This document shows, piece after piece, positions 16,214 through 25,106 of a stretch of 64,000 nt of DNA (positions are counted from its first letter, which is position 1; every line of letters starts with the position of its first letter). The notes under the pieces were generated by a model. That model made no database searches. It was not told the DNA's origin and worked only from the letters and a program-made list of their open reading frames with translations. The stretch covers positions 6,058,501-6,122,500 of the forward strand of contig NZ_AP021861.1 in assembly GCF_009177095.1 (NCBI RefSeq), read 5' to 3'. The position numbers and the translations under genes are program-made. This DNA is from Lacipirellula parvula (GTDB lineage: Bacteria > Planctomycetota > Planctomycetia > Pirellulales > Lacipirellulaceae).

Positions 16214-17511
16214 GCGACGGCCCACAACTCGCCCACGACTCGGCTCATGAAGACGACGCCATCGAACTGCCGGCGCCGACGGTTGCGCCGCTTGTGCTCG
16301 CGCTGAGCATCGCGCTACTCGCAGCCGGCGTAGCGATGAGCTTGGCGTTTCTCGCCGTCGGCGCTGCGCTATTTATCGTCGGGCTGTCGATGTGGGTCAG
16401 ACAACTCATTCCTGGTCGCGGCCACGTGCACGAACCACGCGTCGCTGAGGCCCTTCGTCCGCAAGCGATCGCCGCCCGCCGTGGAGCCGTCGCGCGGTTG
16501 CAAATCGGCATGCCTGGCTATCGGCTCCGCTTGCCGGTGCGGGTCCATCCAATTTCCGCGGGCGTTAAAGGGGGCATCGTCGGCGGCATCGTGATGCCGC
16601 TCCCCGCGATGCTGTACGGCCTCGCGAGCGGGCACGGCATATGGCTGCCAATCAACCTGCTCGCCGGCATGGTGCTGCCGAACGTCGGCCAGATGGAAAC
16701 GGCGCAGCTCGAACAGTTCCACTTGCCGCTGTTCATCACCGGCTGCGTGATCCACGCGGTCACCTCGCTAATCATCGGCCTGCTCTACGGTGTGCTATTG
16801 CCGACGCTGCCCGACGTGCCGAAGCCGATCGCGTGGGGCGCCCTGCTGATGCCGCTCCTCTGGACCGCGATGAGCTACTTTGCCTGGGGCGCTGCGAATC
16901 CTTCGCTCCGTGCACGAGTCGATTGGCTGTCGTTCGTGCTCTCGCAATTGGTGTTCGGCATCATCGCGGCCATCGTCTTCATGCGGCTGCGGGCTTGGCG
17001 GCCAGTGGCGAGCGGCGTCATTGGCGGAATCGTCGGCGGTCTGTTAATGCCGCTCCCCGCGATGCTGTGGGGCGTCATCTCGCGGCACGGCATCTGGTAC
17101 CCCGCGAATCTGCTCGCGGCGATGGTGACGCAACACTCGGGCGAGTTTACCACCGCAGAGCTTGAAGGATATCACGCCGAGTGGTTCGCCACGGCGATGA
17201 TGGTGCACTTGGTGCTCTCGATCCTGTTCGGCTTGGCGTTCGGACTCGTGCTGCCACGCGTTCCAGCAATCCCCGGGCCGATGGCGTGGGGCGGGCTGGT
17301 GATGCCGCTGCTGTGGACCGGCCTCAGTTATGGCTTGATGGGCGTGGTGAACCCGACGCTGCAGCGAGTCGTTGAGTGGCCTTGGTTCGTCGCTTCGCAG
17401 TTCGTGTTTGGCGTCGTCGCGTCGATCGTCGTCGTGCGATCGGTCGAAGTCCACATCCCGCCGGCAGGTCGCGGGCCGGAACCGCGGGACGAGTACCTCA
17501 CTGGCAAGTAA
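16210..17511 (+). CDS. Oxidase-operon membrane protein with internally duplicated domain
   Basis: A 433-residue polytopic protein of unknown function. I chose the ATG at 16210 because it overlaps the ctaE stop (ATGA). An N-terminal pair of helices (about 24-63) could stand in for a subunit IV. After a basic linker, two copies of a domain of about 145 residues follow (about 117-258 and 267-410). Both contain GGIVGG, MPLPAML, HGIW-P-NLLA-MV, PxAWGxLxMPLLWT and a final SQxVFG block. The pattern resembles YagU/DUF1440-type membrane proteins, but I am not sure. Its place between subunit III and the cytochromes suggests a structural or assembly role. Confidence 0.8.
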   Translation: MSDGPQLAHDSAHEDDAIELPAPTVAPLVLALSIALLAAGVAMSLAFLAVGAALFIVGLSMWVRQLIPGRGHVHEPRVAEALRPQAIAARRGAVARLQIGMPGYRLRLPVRVHPISAGVKGGIVGGIVMPLPAMLYGLASGHGIWLPINLLAGMVLPNVGQMETAQLEQFHLPLFITGCVIHAVTSLIIGLLYGVLLPTLPDVPKPIAWGALLMPLLWTAMSYFAWGAANPSLRARVDWLSFVLSQLVFGIIAAIVFMRLRAWRPVASGVIGGIVGGLLMPLPAMLWGVISRHGIWYPANLLAAMVTQHSGEFTTAELEGYHAEWFATAMMVHLVLSILFGLAFGLVLPRVPAIPGPMAWGGLVMPLLWTGLSYGLMGVVNPTLQRVVEWPWFVASQFVFGVVASIVVVRSVEVHIPPAGRGPEPRDEYLTGK

Positions 17512-17553
17512 GTAGTTATCGAAGCGCGTGACTTAGAAGCAGGAAGCAACCGG

Positions 17554-18363
17554 TTGTTTCGCGAGACATTTCCAACTCGATCGACGCCTAACTGCCATCG
17601 CACGCTTGGCGGTGTGTTCCTCGCGCTCGCGTGCTTAGCGAGCATCGGTTGCAACGCCGATTTCCCTAGCAAGCCGCTACCAGCCGATCGTCCGGTTCCG
17701 CAAAACGAAATCTCCGACTTCGCCGCGCTCTTCCGGCAAAACTGCACAGGCTGCCACGGCGCCGACGGGCAGCATGGCCCCGCGCCGCCGCTGAACGATC
17801 CGTTGTTTCTCGCCCTCGTCACTCCCCCCGAGTTGGAAGAAGTCATCCGCAACGGCCGCCCCGGCACGCCGATGCCAGCGTTCGCGACCGAGCAAGGGGG
17901 CACGCTCACCGCGGAGCAGGTGCAGATCCTCGCCAACGGACTCCAAGGGCACTGGCCAATTGGTGAGAAGGACAAAGCAGAACTCGCCGCGCTCGTTGCG
18001 AATGCTCCTCCATACCTGGCTCCGCAAGGAAGCTTGCAACTGAATAACGACGCAACAACTGCGGGAGCCGCCCTCTTCGAACGAGCTTGCGCCGAATGCC
18101 ACGGCCCCAACGGCGCCGGCGGTGAAACGGGTTATACCAACGGCGCCATCAACGACCGCGCGTTCCTCGCCCTCATCAGCGACCAAGCGCTGCGGCGGAT
18201 CATCATTACCGGACGCCACGATCTCGGCATGCCAAACTACGCCCAGACCGATGGCCGGCCCGACGATTTCAAACCGCTCACTTCGGAAGAGATCGACGAA
18301 CTCGTCGCCCTGCTCGCCTCCTGGCGTCGCGACAGCCCTTCCAACGCCAATGCCGGAGAGTAA
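17554..18363 (+). CDS. Diheme cytochrome c, probably lipid-anchored
   Basis: A 269-residue exported protein with two class I cytochrome c domains. The heme motifs are CTGCH (about 65-69) and CAECH (about 178-182), with distal Met in GTPMPAFA and DLGMPNYA. The N-terminal hydrophobic stretch ends LASIGC, an imperfect lipobox, so anchoring is likely but not certain. The start is a TTG at 17554 with AGGA nine bases upstream. It sits between the oxidase and the bc-type genes and is the natural electron carrier between them. Confidence 0.92.
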   Translation: MFRETFPTRSTPNCHRTLGGVFLALACLASIGCNADFPSKPLPADRPVPQNEISDFAALFRQNCTGCHGADGQHGPAPPLNDPLFLALVTPPELEEVIRNGRPGTPMPAFATEQGGTLTAEQVQILANGLQGHWPIGEKDKAELAALVANAPPYLAPQGSLQLNNDATTAGAALFERACAECHGPNGAGGETGYTNGAINDRAFLALISDQALRRIIITGRHDLGMPNYAQTDGRPDDFKPLTSEEIDELVALLASWRRDSPSNANAGE

Positions 18364-18403
18364 GCGAAAGTCGCACGGCAATACGCCCAGCTAGTTGAAT
18401 CGC

Positions 18404-18973
18404 ATGGACACTCAAACGCCTTCCACCACCACCGTGAAACATGAATGCCCCGGCGCCACGCCGCCGCGGCGGGCATTCTTCCGCTGGCTCACCGGCCTGC
18501 TCGGCGCCACGGCCACTGGCTTGCTCACGCTGCCGATCCTCGGTTACTTCTTCGCCCGCCGCACGCGGCCCGCGATGTGGGTCGAGATGGGCGCCCTCGC
18601 CGACTTCCCGCTCGGCGAAACTCGCACGATCAACTTCGACAACCCGCTGCGTCAGCCGTGGGACGGCATGACCTCGCTCACCGGCGTCCATGTTCGCTAC
18701 CAAGGCCAAGGCGACGATGGCAAGGAGCAGTTCCTCGTACTGGCCGCGAACTGCGCCCACCTCGGCTGCCCCGTCTCGTGGTTCCCGCAATCGGGGCTGT
18801 TCATGTGCCCCTGCCACGGCGGCGTTTACTACGAAACCGGCGAACGCGCGAGCGGCCCCCCCCCGCGCGGCCTGTTCCACTGCGTGTGGCGCGTAAAGGA
18901 CGGCAAGCTCGAAATCGAAGCTCCGCATTACCCGACGCTGCACGACACGCTCACTGGTTCGCTTGAATCTTAA
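18404..18973 (+). CDS. Rieske iron-sulfur protein of a quinol:cytochrome c reductase
   Basis: A 189-residue Rieske subunit. The [2Fe-2S] ligands are in CAHLGC and CPCHGG, and the second Cys in each box can form the usual disulfide. The N-terminus has PPRRAFFRWLTGLLGA, a Tat-type signal anchor with paired arginines, so export is probably through Tat; TatA-like genes occur at 45153 and 45466. The ATG at 18404 is preferred to a TTG three codons earlier. Cytochrome b follows five bases downstream. It passes electrons from quinol to the cytochrome c domains. Confidence 0.94.
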   Translation: MDTQTPSTTTVKHECPGATPPRRAFFRWLTGLLGATATGLLTLPILGYFFARRTRPAMWVEMGALADFPLGETRTINFDNPLRQPWDGMTSLTGVHVRYQGQGDDGKEQFLVLAANCAHLGCPVSWFPQSGLFMCPCHGGVYYETGERASGPPPRGLFHCVWRVKDGKLEIEAPHYPTLHDTLTGSLES

Positions 18974-18978
18974 AACAG

Positions 18979-20481
18979 ATGTACCAACTCCTCCTCAAAC
19001 TCGGCCAATGGATCGACGCTCGCGCCGGCGTGAGCGCCACGCTCTGGCCGATGATGCGCCATCCGGTGCCGCGGTCGATCGACGGGCCGATGGGGTGGTG
19101 GTACGTCTTCGGCAGCGCCTCGATGACGCTGCTGCTCATTCAAATTCTCACCGGCATCGGCCTCTCGATGGTCTACGTGCCGTCAGCCGACAAGGCGTAC
19201 GAGAGTTTGCTCTATCTCGACTACGAACATCCGTGGGGCTGGTTCCTGCGGGCGCTGCACTACTACGCCGGCTCGGGCATGGTGGTGATGCTGCTGATTC
19301 ACATGACGCAGGTTTTCCTGCATGGCGCCTATAAGTACCCGCGCGAGCTGACGTGGGTCGTCGGCGTGTTGCTGCTCGCCTGCACGATGGGAATGTTTTT
19401 TACGGGACAGATTCTGCGCTGGGATACGGACGCCTATTGGGGACTCGCGGTCGGTGGATCGATGGCGGGCCGCGTCCCGGTGCTCGGGCCGTTCATCGTC
19501 CACACGCTGCTTGGCGGCGAGATCATCGGCGCCAGTTCGCTCAGCCGATTCTTCGCGCTGCATGTCTTCATCATTCCCGGCGCGCTGCTCGCCTTCCTGG
19601 GCTTGCATCTGTGGCTCGTGCTTCGCTGCGGCATCAGCGCCCCGCCCGTGCCTGGCGAGGTCGTCGATCCGGCGACGTACGAGAAGACATACCACGAAGA
19701 ACTAAAACGGGGCGTCCCTTTCTTCGGCGACGCGCTGCTGAAAGACATCTTCTTCTCTGCGCTTGCGGTGACGATCGTCGTGATCATCGCCGCGGTCGTG
19801 GGACCGAAGGGCCCGAACGAGCCGCCCGATCCGACGCTTTTGGGCGCCAACCCGCGCCCCGAGTGGCCGTTCCTGTGGCTCTTCGGGCTGTTGTCGCTCA
19901 GCCCGCCGGCGATCGAGACCTTCATCATGCTGGTCTTCCCAGTGCTGGTGCTCGGCGCCCTATTCCTCGTGCCGTTCGTCAGCAATCGCGGCGAGCGGGC
20001 GCCAAGCCGCCGCCCCGTCGCCGTGCTGCTGGTAATTGTGATTTACACGACGCTCGGCGTGCTCACCTACGAAGGTGTGCAAGCGCCTTGGTCGCCGGTG
20101 ATGAATGCCTGGAGCGGCGATCCCGTGCCAATCGATCTGCTCGACGGTCGTTCTCCGCTCGAGCTGCAAGGCGCCGCGGTGTTCCAGTTCAAGAACTGCC
20201 GCAACTGCCACGCACTCGACGGCATCGGCGGCCGTCGCGGCCCAGACCTGACGACGATCGGCGCGAGCCTCACGCGCGATCAGCTCATCACGCAAATCAG
20301 CAACGGCACCCCCGGCGGCGGCAACATGCCGGCGTACGGCAAGCAGATGAGCCCGGCGGAGATGGACGCCACCGTGGCCTTCCTTGTTAGCCTCCGCCCG
20401 AACGGCCAAGTCCCCGCGGGATCGGTCGAAGACTCGCCCATCGAAGGCACGACGCCGCAGCCTGAGTCGCTGACGGAGTGA
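18979..20481 (+). CDS. Cytochrome b (b6 plus subunit IV type) fused to a cytochrome c domain
   Basis: A 500-residue quinol-oxidising subunit. The N-terminal four-helix part has heme His pairs in LHYYAGSGM / LIHMTQ and ALHVFIIPG / GLHLWLV. The second pair has 14 residues between the histidines, the b6-type spacing. A PEWPFLWLFGLLSL block near 295 corresponds to the PEWY quinol loop, here PEWP. The C-terminal domain has heme motif CRNCH near residue 404 and Met in GNMPAYG. It supplies both bc-type functions in one chain. The stop is followed seven bases later by the CtaG fusion gene. Confidence 0.93.
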   Translation: MYQLLLKLGQWIDARAGVSATLWPMMRHPVPRSIDGPMGWWYVFGSASMTLLLIQILTGIGLSMVYVPSADKAYESLLYLDYEHPWGWFLRALHYYAGSGMVVMLLIHMTQVFLHGAYKYPRELTWVVGVLLLACTMGMFFTGQILRWDTDAYWGLAVGGSMAGRVPVLGPFIVHTLLGGEIIGASSLSRFFALHVFIIPGALLAFLGLHLWLVLRCGISAPPVPGEVVDPATYEKTYHEELKRGVPFFGDALLKDIFFSALAVTIVVIIAAVVGPKGPNEPPDPTLLGANPRPEWPFLWLFGLLSLSPPAIETFIMLVFPVLVLGALFLVPFVSNRGERAPSRRPVAVLLVIVIYTTLGVLTYEGVQAPWSPVMNAWSGDPVPIDLLDGRSPLELQGAAVFQFKNCRNCHALDGIGGRRGPDLTTIGASLTRDQLITQISNGTPGGGNMPAYGKQMSPAEMDATVAFLVSLRPNGQVPAGSVEDSPIEGTTPQPESLTE

Positions 20482-20488
20482 GGACGCC

Positions 20489-22855
20489 ATGAGTCCCACG
20501 CTCGACGCCTTCGTCCGTTCCTGGCCGAGCGAACCGTGGCTCGTCGCGTCGCTTTTGCTTTCGGCAGCGATCTACGTTCGCGGCTGGCGCAGCTTGCATC
20601 GCCGTGATCCTGAGCGCTGGAGCCTCTGGCGGCTGGCGTCGTTCTGCGGCGGACTATTCGCAATCTTCCTCGCACTAGCATCGCCGCTCGAACCGTTCGC
20701 CTCGTTGTGGCTGCAAATCCACATGGTGCAGCACCTGCTGCTGATGATGGTCGCCCCGCCGCTGCTCTGGCTCGGTTGGCCGCTGCTGCCAACGATGCTC
20801 GGCCTGCCGAAACCGATTCGCAGCGTGTGGGTCGCGCCGCTGCTGCGCTCACGGCGATTGCGTAACTGGTTCACGCGGCTGACGCATCCGCTTGTTGCCT
20901 GGCCGATCTACGTCGGCGTCACTTGGTTCTGGCATGCCCCGCGGTTCTACGATCTTGCACTCAGCAGCACGCGTTGGCACTTCATCGAGCATCTGCTATT
21001 CGCTGCCGCTGCCCTGCTCTTCTGGTATCCCGTGGTTCGCCCGTACCCGAGCCGGCCGAATTGGTCGCCATGGTTGTTGCTCCCTTATTTGCTGCTGGCC
21101 GACGTGCAGAACACAGTGCTCGCGGCGTGGCTCACGTTCTCATCGCGTGTGATCTATCCGCACTATGCGAATGCCCCGCGGATCGCTGGCGTTGCGGCGA
21201 TCGACGATCAAGCGGCTGCGGGCGTCATTATGTGGGTGCCGGGATCGATTGCGTTTTTGCTGCCGCTGTTTCTCATCGCGGTGAGGTTGTTGCGAGGCCA
21301 ATCGCGAACGGGGGCCGGCTCTCCGAGACGCACAACCGTTTCACATCCACTCCCATTTGAATCAACGGGCCTCCTGCCAATCCTCAGCCAACCGTCGCGG
21401 GCGCCATCGTCTCATCGTTTTGATCTGCTCCATACGCCGCTGATCGGCGCCCTGCTCCGCTGGCGTTACTTCCGGCCGCTGTTGCAGTACACCGTCGGTG
21501 TGCTCGCCGTCGCCGTCATCCTTGATGGGTTGCTCGGCCCACAGCTGAGTCCGCTCAATCTCGCCGGCGTACTGCCGTGGATCCACTGGCGCGGCGTTCT
21601 CATTCTCGGCCTGCTGATCGCCGGCAATCTCTTTTGCATGGCATGCCCCTTCACGCTGCCACGCGGCATCGCTCGCCGCTTTTGGCAACCGACTCGGAGC
21701 TGGCCGCGCGTACTAAGAAACAAGTGGCTCGCGGTGGTGCTCGTCGCTTTGTTCCTCTGGAGTTACGAAGCCTTCGCACTCTGGGACAGCCCTTGGCTGA
21801 CGGCGTGGATCGCCCTCGCCTACTTCGGGGCGGCGCTGCTGGTCGATTCGATCTTCGCCGGCGCCTCGTTCTGTAAGTACGTCTGCCCAATCGGGCAATT
21901 CAACTTTATGCAATCGCTCATCTCGCCGCTGGAAGTCACCGTCCGCGACGCCAATGTCTGCACGAGTTGCAAGACGAAGGAATGCATCCGCGGCTCGGCC
22001 ACGCTGCCGGGGTGCGAGATGGGCCTCTACCAACCGCGCAAGGCGGGGAACTTCGACTGCACGTTCTGCCTCGATTGCGTACAAGTTTGCCCGCACGAAA
22101 ACGTCGGCATACTGGCGACAACGCCGGGCGGCGCCATTTGGAGCGATCGACTCCGCTCTGGCATCGGCCGCTGGAGCGCTCGTCCCGACGTTGCGGCACT
22201 CGCGATCGTACTCGTCTGCGGCGCGTTCGCGAACGCTGCCGGCATGATCGCGCCGGTTCTACTTTGGCAGGACCAGCTGCGTGAGCGATTCGTCGGCATG
22301 CCGCCGCTGGCCGTCACGACCGCGTTCTACGCCTGTGCGCTCATCGCTTTGCCTGCGCTCGTGTTGTTGCCCTTGACGGTCGTCAGTCGCCATTGGGGAA
22401 TCATCTCCGCAACTAATTCGCAGGTCGCGGCCCGGTTCGCGATGACGCTCGTGCCGTTGGGGTTCGGCGTGTGGCTCGCACATTATTCGTTCCATTTTCT
22501 GGCGAGCTGGGACACCATCATTCCCGCCACGCAGCGATTCGCCAGCGACCTAGGCGTCGATTGGCTCGGCCCGCCTGCCTGGATCTGCGCGTGCTGCCGT
22601 CCAGCGGCCGATTGGATCATTCGCTTTGAACTCCTCGCCATGGGGGCTGGTCTGTTGCTCACGCTTTACGCCGTCCTCCGCGTCAGCGAATCGTTTGCAA
22701 CGAGCCCGCGCCGCGTCATCGCCGCCGCCGTGCCGTGGTGCGCGGCCGCCATCATCCTCTACGCCAGCGGCGTCTGGATCATGCTGCAGCCTATGGAAAT
22801 GCGCGGCACGCTTCCCGACGAATCTGCCGCCATTGCACAGCAGGCGTCGCGATGA
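20489..22855 (+). CDS. CtaG copper-assembly domain fused to a CcoG/FixG-like polyferredoxin
   Basis: A 788-residue membrane protein. Residues 1-270 match caa3-type CtaG, with His78 and His82 in HMVQH, His149 in FWHAPRFYD, and His164/His168. A linker leads to a second membrane part (about 330-455), then ferredoxin motifs: Cys462/Cys466 (CKYVCP), Cys491xxCys494 and Cys499, and a canonical Cys524xxCys527xxCys530xxxCysPro at 534. An early CMACP occurs at 383-387. This second half looks like CcoG/FixG or NapH-type membrane ferredoxins. The start is ATG with GGAGTGAGGA upstream. CtaG helps CuB insertion, and CcoG reduces Cu(II), so the fusion suggests combined copper reduction and delivery (inference). 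Confidence 0.87.
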   Translation: MSPTLDAFVRSWPSEPWLVASLLLSAAIYVRGWRSLHRRDPERWSLWRLASFCGGLFAIFLALASPLEPFASLWLQIHMVQHLLLMMVAPPLLWLGWPLLPTMLGLPKPIRSVWVAPLLRSRRLRNWFTRLTHPLVAWPIYVGVTWFWHAPRFYDLALSSTRWHFIEHLLFAAAALLFWYPVVRPYPSRPNWSPWLLLPYLLLADVQNTVLAAWLTFSSRVIYPHYANAPRIAGVAAIDDQAAAGVIMWVPGSIAFLLPLFLIAVRLLRGQSRTGAGSPRRTTVSHPLPFESTGLLPILSQPSRAPSSHRFDLLHTPLIGALLRWRYFRPLLQYTVGVLAVAVILDGLLGPQLSPLNLAGVLPWIHWRGVLILGLLIAGNLFCMACPFTLPRGIARRFWQPTRSWPRVLRNKWLAVVLVALFLWSYEAFALWDSPWLTAWIALAYFGAALLVDSIFAGASFCKYVCPIGQFNFMQSLISPLEVTVRDANVCTSCKTKECIRGSATLPGCEMGLYQPRKAGNFDCTFCLDCVQVCPHENVGILATTPGGAIWSDRLRSGIGRWSARPDVAALAIVLVCGAFANAAGMIAPVLLWQDQLRERFVGMPPLAVTTAFYACALIALPALVLLPLTVVSRHWGIISATNSQVAARFAMTLVPLGFGVWLAHYSFHFLASWDTIIPATQRFASDLGVDWLGPPAWICACCRPAADWIIRFELLAMGAGLLLTLYAVLRVSESFATSPRRVIAAAVPWCAAAIILYASGVWIMLQPMEMRGTLPDESAAIAQQASR

Positions 22856-23427
22856 GTTGCCGAAATGCGATTCGCACGTTGACGTTCGCTTGCTGCTTGG
22901 CGGCCAGCACCCTCGCAAATTACGCTGCTAACGCCGATGGCGGGCGACTGGTGCACGTCGAACGTGTTGACGGCTTCACGATTTCGATCTTCGTCGCTCC
23001 CGATCCGCCGCGCGTTGGTCCGATCGACGTCAGCGTGCTGCTGCAACGCGGCGATGATGACGCCATCGCCGACGACGCTCAGGTAGCGGTGAGCATGCAG
23101 CAAGCGGGCGACGCCACCGCATTCGTTAGCGGCCCGGCGACGCGCGAGCAGGCGACGAACAAGCTTCTTCGCTCGGCATGGCTGGAACTTCCCGCAGCCG
23201 GACGATGGAGCGGCACCGTCCATTGTTCCATCGGGGAACGAGACTTCACTGTTCCTTTCACCATCGAGGTAGGCGAGTCTCCTCCCGCCTGGACTGCCAT
23301 CGCCCCGTGGTTTCTCTGGCCCGTCGCGGTGATCGCATTGTTCGGCGTCCATCGCCTCCTGCAACGCCAAAGAAAAAACCCTCGGAGCGACCGGAGTCGC
23401 CCCGAGGGCCGTTTGCTTCAGCAGTAG
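22852..23427 (+). CDS. Small exported, C-terminally anchored protein, possibly FixH/FixG-tail-like
   Basis: A 191-residue protein with an N-terminal signal peptide (to about 29, ending ANADGG), a beta-rich domain (about 32-145), and a C-terminal membrane helix (about 152-170) followed by a basic tail. The ATG overlaps the stop of the CtaG fusion gene (ATGA). The domain, with VLLQRGDDDAI and a GRWSGTVHCSIGERDFTVPF block, is reminiscent of the immunoglobulin-like FixG C-terminal domain or YtkA/FixH, but similarity is weak by eye. Its position matches FixH after FixG. The final codons overlap a terminator that serves the opposite strand. Confidence 0.75.
   Translation: MSCRNAIRTLTFACCLAASTLANYAANADGGRLVHVERVDGFTISIFVAPDPPRVGPIDVSVLLQRGDDDAIADDAQVAVSMQQAGDATAFVSGPATREQATNKLLRSAWLELPAAGRWSGTVHCSIGERDFTVPFTIEVGESPPAWTAIAPWFLWPVAVIALFGVHRLLQRQRKNPRSDRSRPEGRLLQQ
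23379..23408 (-). terminator. Intrinsic terminator of the MCP gene, inside the end of the opposing gene
   Basis: CCCTCGG (23379-23385) pairs with CCGAGGG (23402-23408), with an inner GCGAC/GTCGC pair. Read on the minus strand the hairpin is followed by GGTTTTTTCTTT, a good T-tract. It lies within the last codons of the plus-strand gene, so one sequence serves both strands. Confidence 0.82.
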
Positions 23428-23445
23428 GTTTCTAAGCTGTTAAGC

Positions 23446-25035
23446 TCAGAATTCTTCGAACCCGTCGTGACCGGCGCCGGCGCCGACCAGTTCGAGCTCT
23501 TCGACCCGACGGCCCGGCTGCTTGGCAACCGTCCGCTTGGCCGGCTTGCTCGGCATCGAGTAAGAAGGAGTCGTTGCCTTCGGCGCCGTGTAACCTGTCT
23601 TCTTTGGCGTCTGCTTCGCTTCGCGATTCAAATTGAATTGAGCGACGACCGATTGCAGCTGCTCGGCTTGCCCCGACAGGGCGACGGCCGTGCCGCTCAT
23701 CTCTTCGGTTTGCGAAGCATTGCTCTGCGTCACTTGATCCATCTGAGCGACCGCCTTGTTGATCTGCTCGATGCCGACCGTTTGCTCACGGCTGGCAGCG
23801 GCAATCTCGGCGACGATGTCGGTCACGCGCTTCACGCTCGTAACGATCATGCCCAAGGTCTCGCCCGACTTGTTGACCAGTTCCGAACCAGTTTCAACCT
23901 TCTGCACCGAGTCTTCGATGAGTCCCTTGATCTCGCGGGCGGCAGTCGCAGAACGCTGAGCCAAGTTGCGAACTTCGCCGGCGACGACCGCGAACCCACG
24001 ACCTTGTTCGCCGGCACGAGCCGCTTCGACTGCGGCGTTCAGAGCGAGCAGGTTCGTTTGGAAGGCGATCTCGTCGATCGTCGTGATGATGTCGGCAATC
24101 TTCCGCGACGAGCGGTTGATTTCACCCATCGCATCGACCGCTTGAGCGACGACGGCGCCACCCTTTTCAGCCGTTTCCCGCGAGCTGTTCGCGAGCTGGT
24201 TGGCCTGATCGGCGTTGTCGGCGTTTTGGCGGACCGTCGCGGTGATCTCTTCCAGCGACGAGGCCGTTTCTTCGAGGCTCGAAGCCGATTGCTGGGCGCC
24301 TGAGCTCAGCTGTTCGCTCGCCGCGGCCAGTTGCTGCGAAGCGGCGGCAACGCTGCCGGAGATATCATCGACTTCAACGATCGCCCGGGTAAACCAACGC
24401 GCGATCATCGTAGCGAGCGCCAATCCAAGAGCGACGTTAACGCCGAGAACGATGAGCGTCACCATGCGCCCCGTTTGGTAAGCGTTCAATCCATCGGTCG
24501 CTTCAGACTCGCAACCATCGACATTCAGTTGAAGTTCCTTCGCGATAAAGCCGTCCATCGCTTCACGAGCGGCGTTCGATTCATTCGCCATCAGATTCTC
24601 GGCCTCTTCCTTCTTGCCTTCCCGCGAGAGGGCGACGACCTGCTGACTCACGGCGAAGTAGCTCTCAGTCGCCTTTGCAACGTCCGCCAAGAGTTCAACT
24701 TCTGCCGGCGAGGCCGCCAGTTCATCGAGAATCTTCTTGGTGGCCAGAATCTTTTCACGCTGCTCGTTCATGATCCCTTCCGCGGCGAGCATTTCTTGTT
24801 CGTCGTCGGCGACGATGTGCCGGTATTCCGCCACACGGTAGTCGGAAGTCGCCGTGTTCAGCTGGTTCGCAGCGCCGCGAGCCGGAATCCAGTTGTTGGC
24901 AAGCTCCGTGACGTTACCGTTAAGATCCGACATTTTCCAGATCGAAATGACGCCCATGATGAGCATCAAGGCCAACAAAGCCGAGAACGAAGCGAACAGC
25001 TTCGCGCCGACGCTCAAACGAGAAAACCAAGCCAT
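23446..25035 (-). CDS. Methyl-accepting chemotaxis protein with C-terminal pentapeptide
   Basis: A 529-residue transmembrane chemoreceptor. TM1 spans about 12-34, a helical-bundle periplasmic sensor about 35-186, and TM2 about 187-210. The adaptation helices follow almost directly, with little room for a full HAMP domain. The conserved hairpin tip is [23 protein letters not shown]. The C-terminus has a flexible linker and ends GFEEF, which fits the x-[HFYW]-x-x-[HFYW] pattern of CheR/CheB tethers. The ATG has GGAGAG upstream. cheW lies directly upstream in the same direction; no CheA or methylation enzymes are in the window. Confidence 0.94.
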   Translation of the reverse strand: MAWFSRLSVGAKLFASFSALLALMLIMGVISIWKMSDLNGNVTELANNWIPARGAANQLNTATSDYRVAEYRHIVADDEQEMLAAEGIMNEQREKILATKKILDELAASPAEVELLADVAKATESYFAVSQQVVALSREGKKEEAENLMANESNAAREAMDGFIAKELQLNVDGCESEATDGLNAYQTGRMVTLIVLGVNVALGLALATMIARWFTRAIVEVDDISGSVAAASQQLAAASEQLSSGAQQSASSLEETASSLEEITATVRQNADNADQANQLANSSRETAEKGGAVVAQAVDAMGEINRSSRKIADIITTIDEIAFQTNLLALNAAVEAARAGEQGRGFAVVAGEVRNLAQRSATAAREIKGLIEDSVQKVETGSELVNKSGETLGMIVTSVKRVTDIVAEIAAASREQTVGIEQINKAVAQMDQVTQSNASQTEEMSGTAVALSGQAEQLQSVVAQFNLNREAKQTPKKTGYTAPKATTPSYSMPSKPAKRTVAKQPGRRVEELELVGAGAGHDGFEEF

Positions 25036-25106
25036 TGCAAAACTCTCCTTGAAGATGCCGACGCTACGTCGGAATAGTTCGTTACTTGAGGTATTAGGCG
25101 ATCAGG

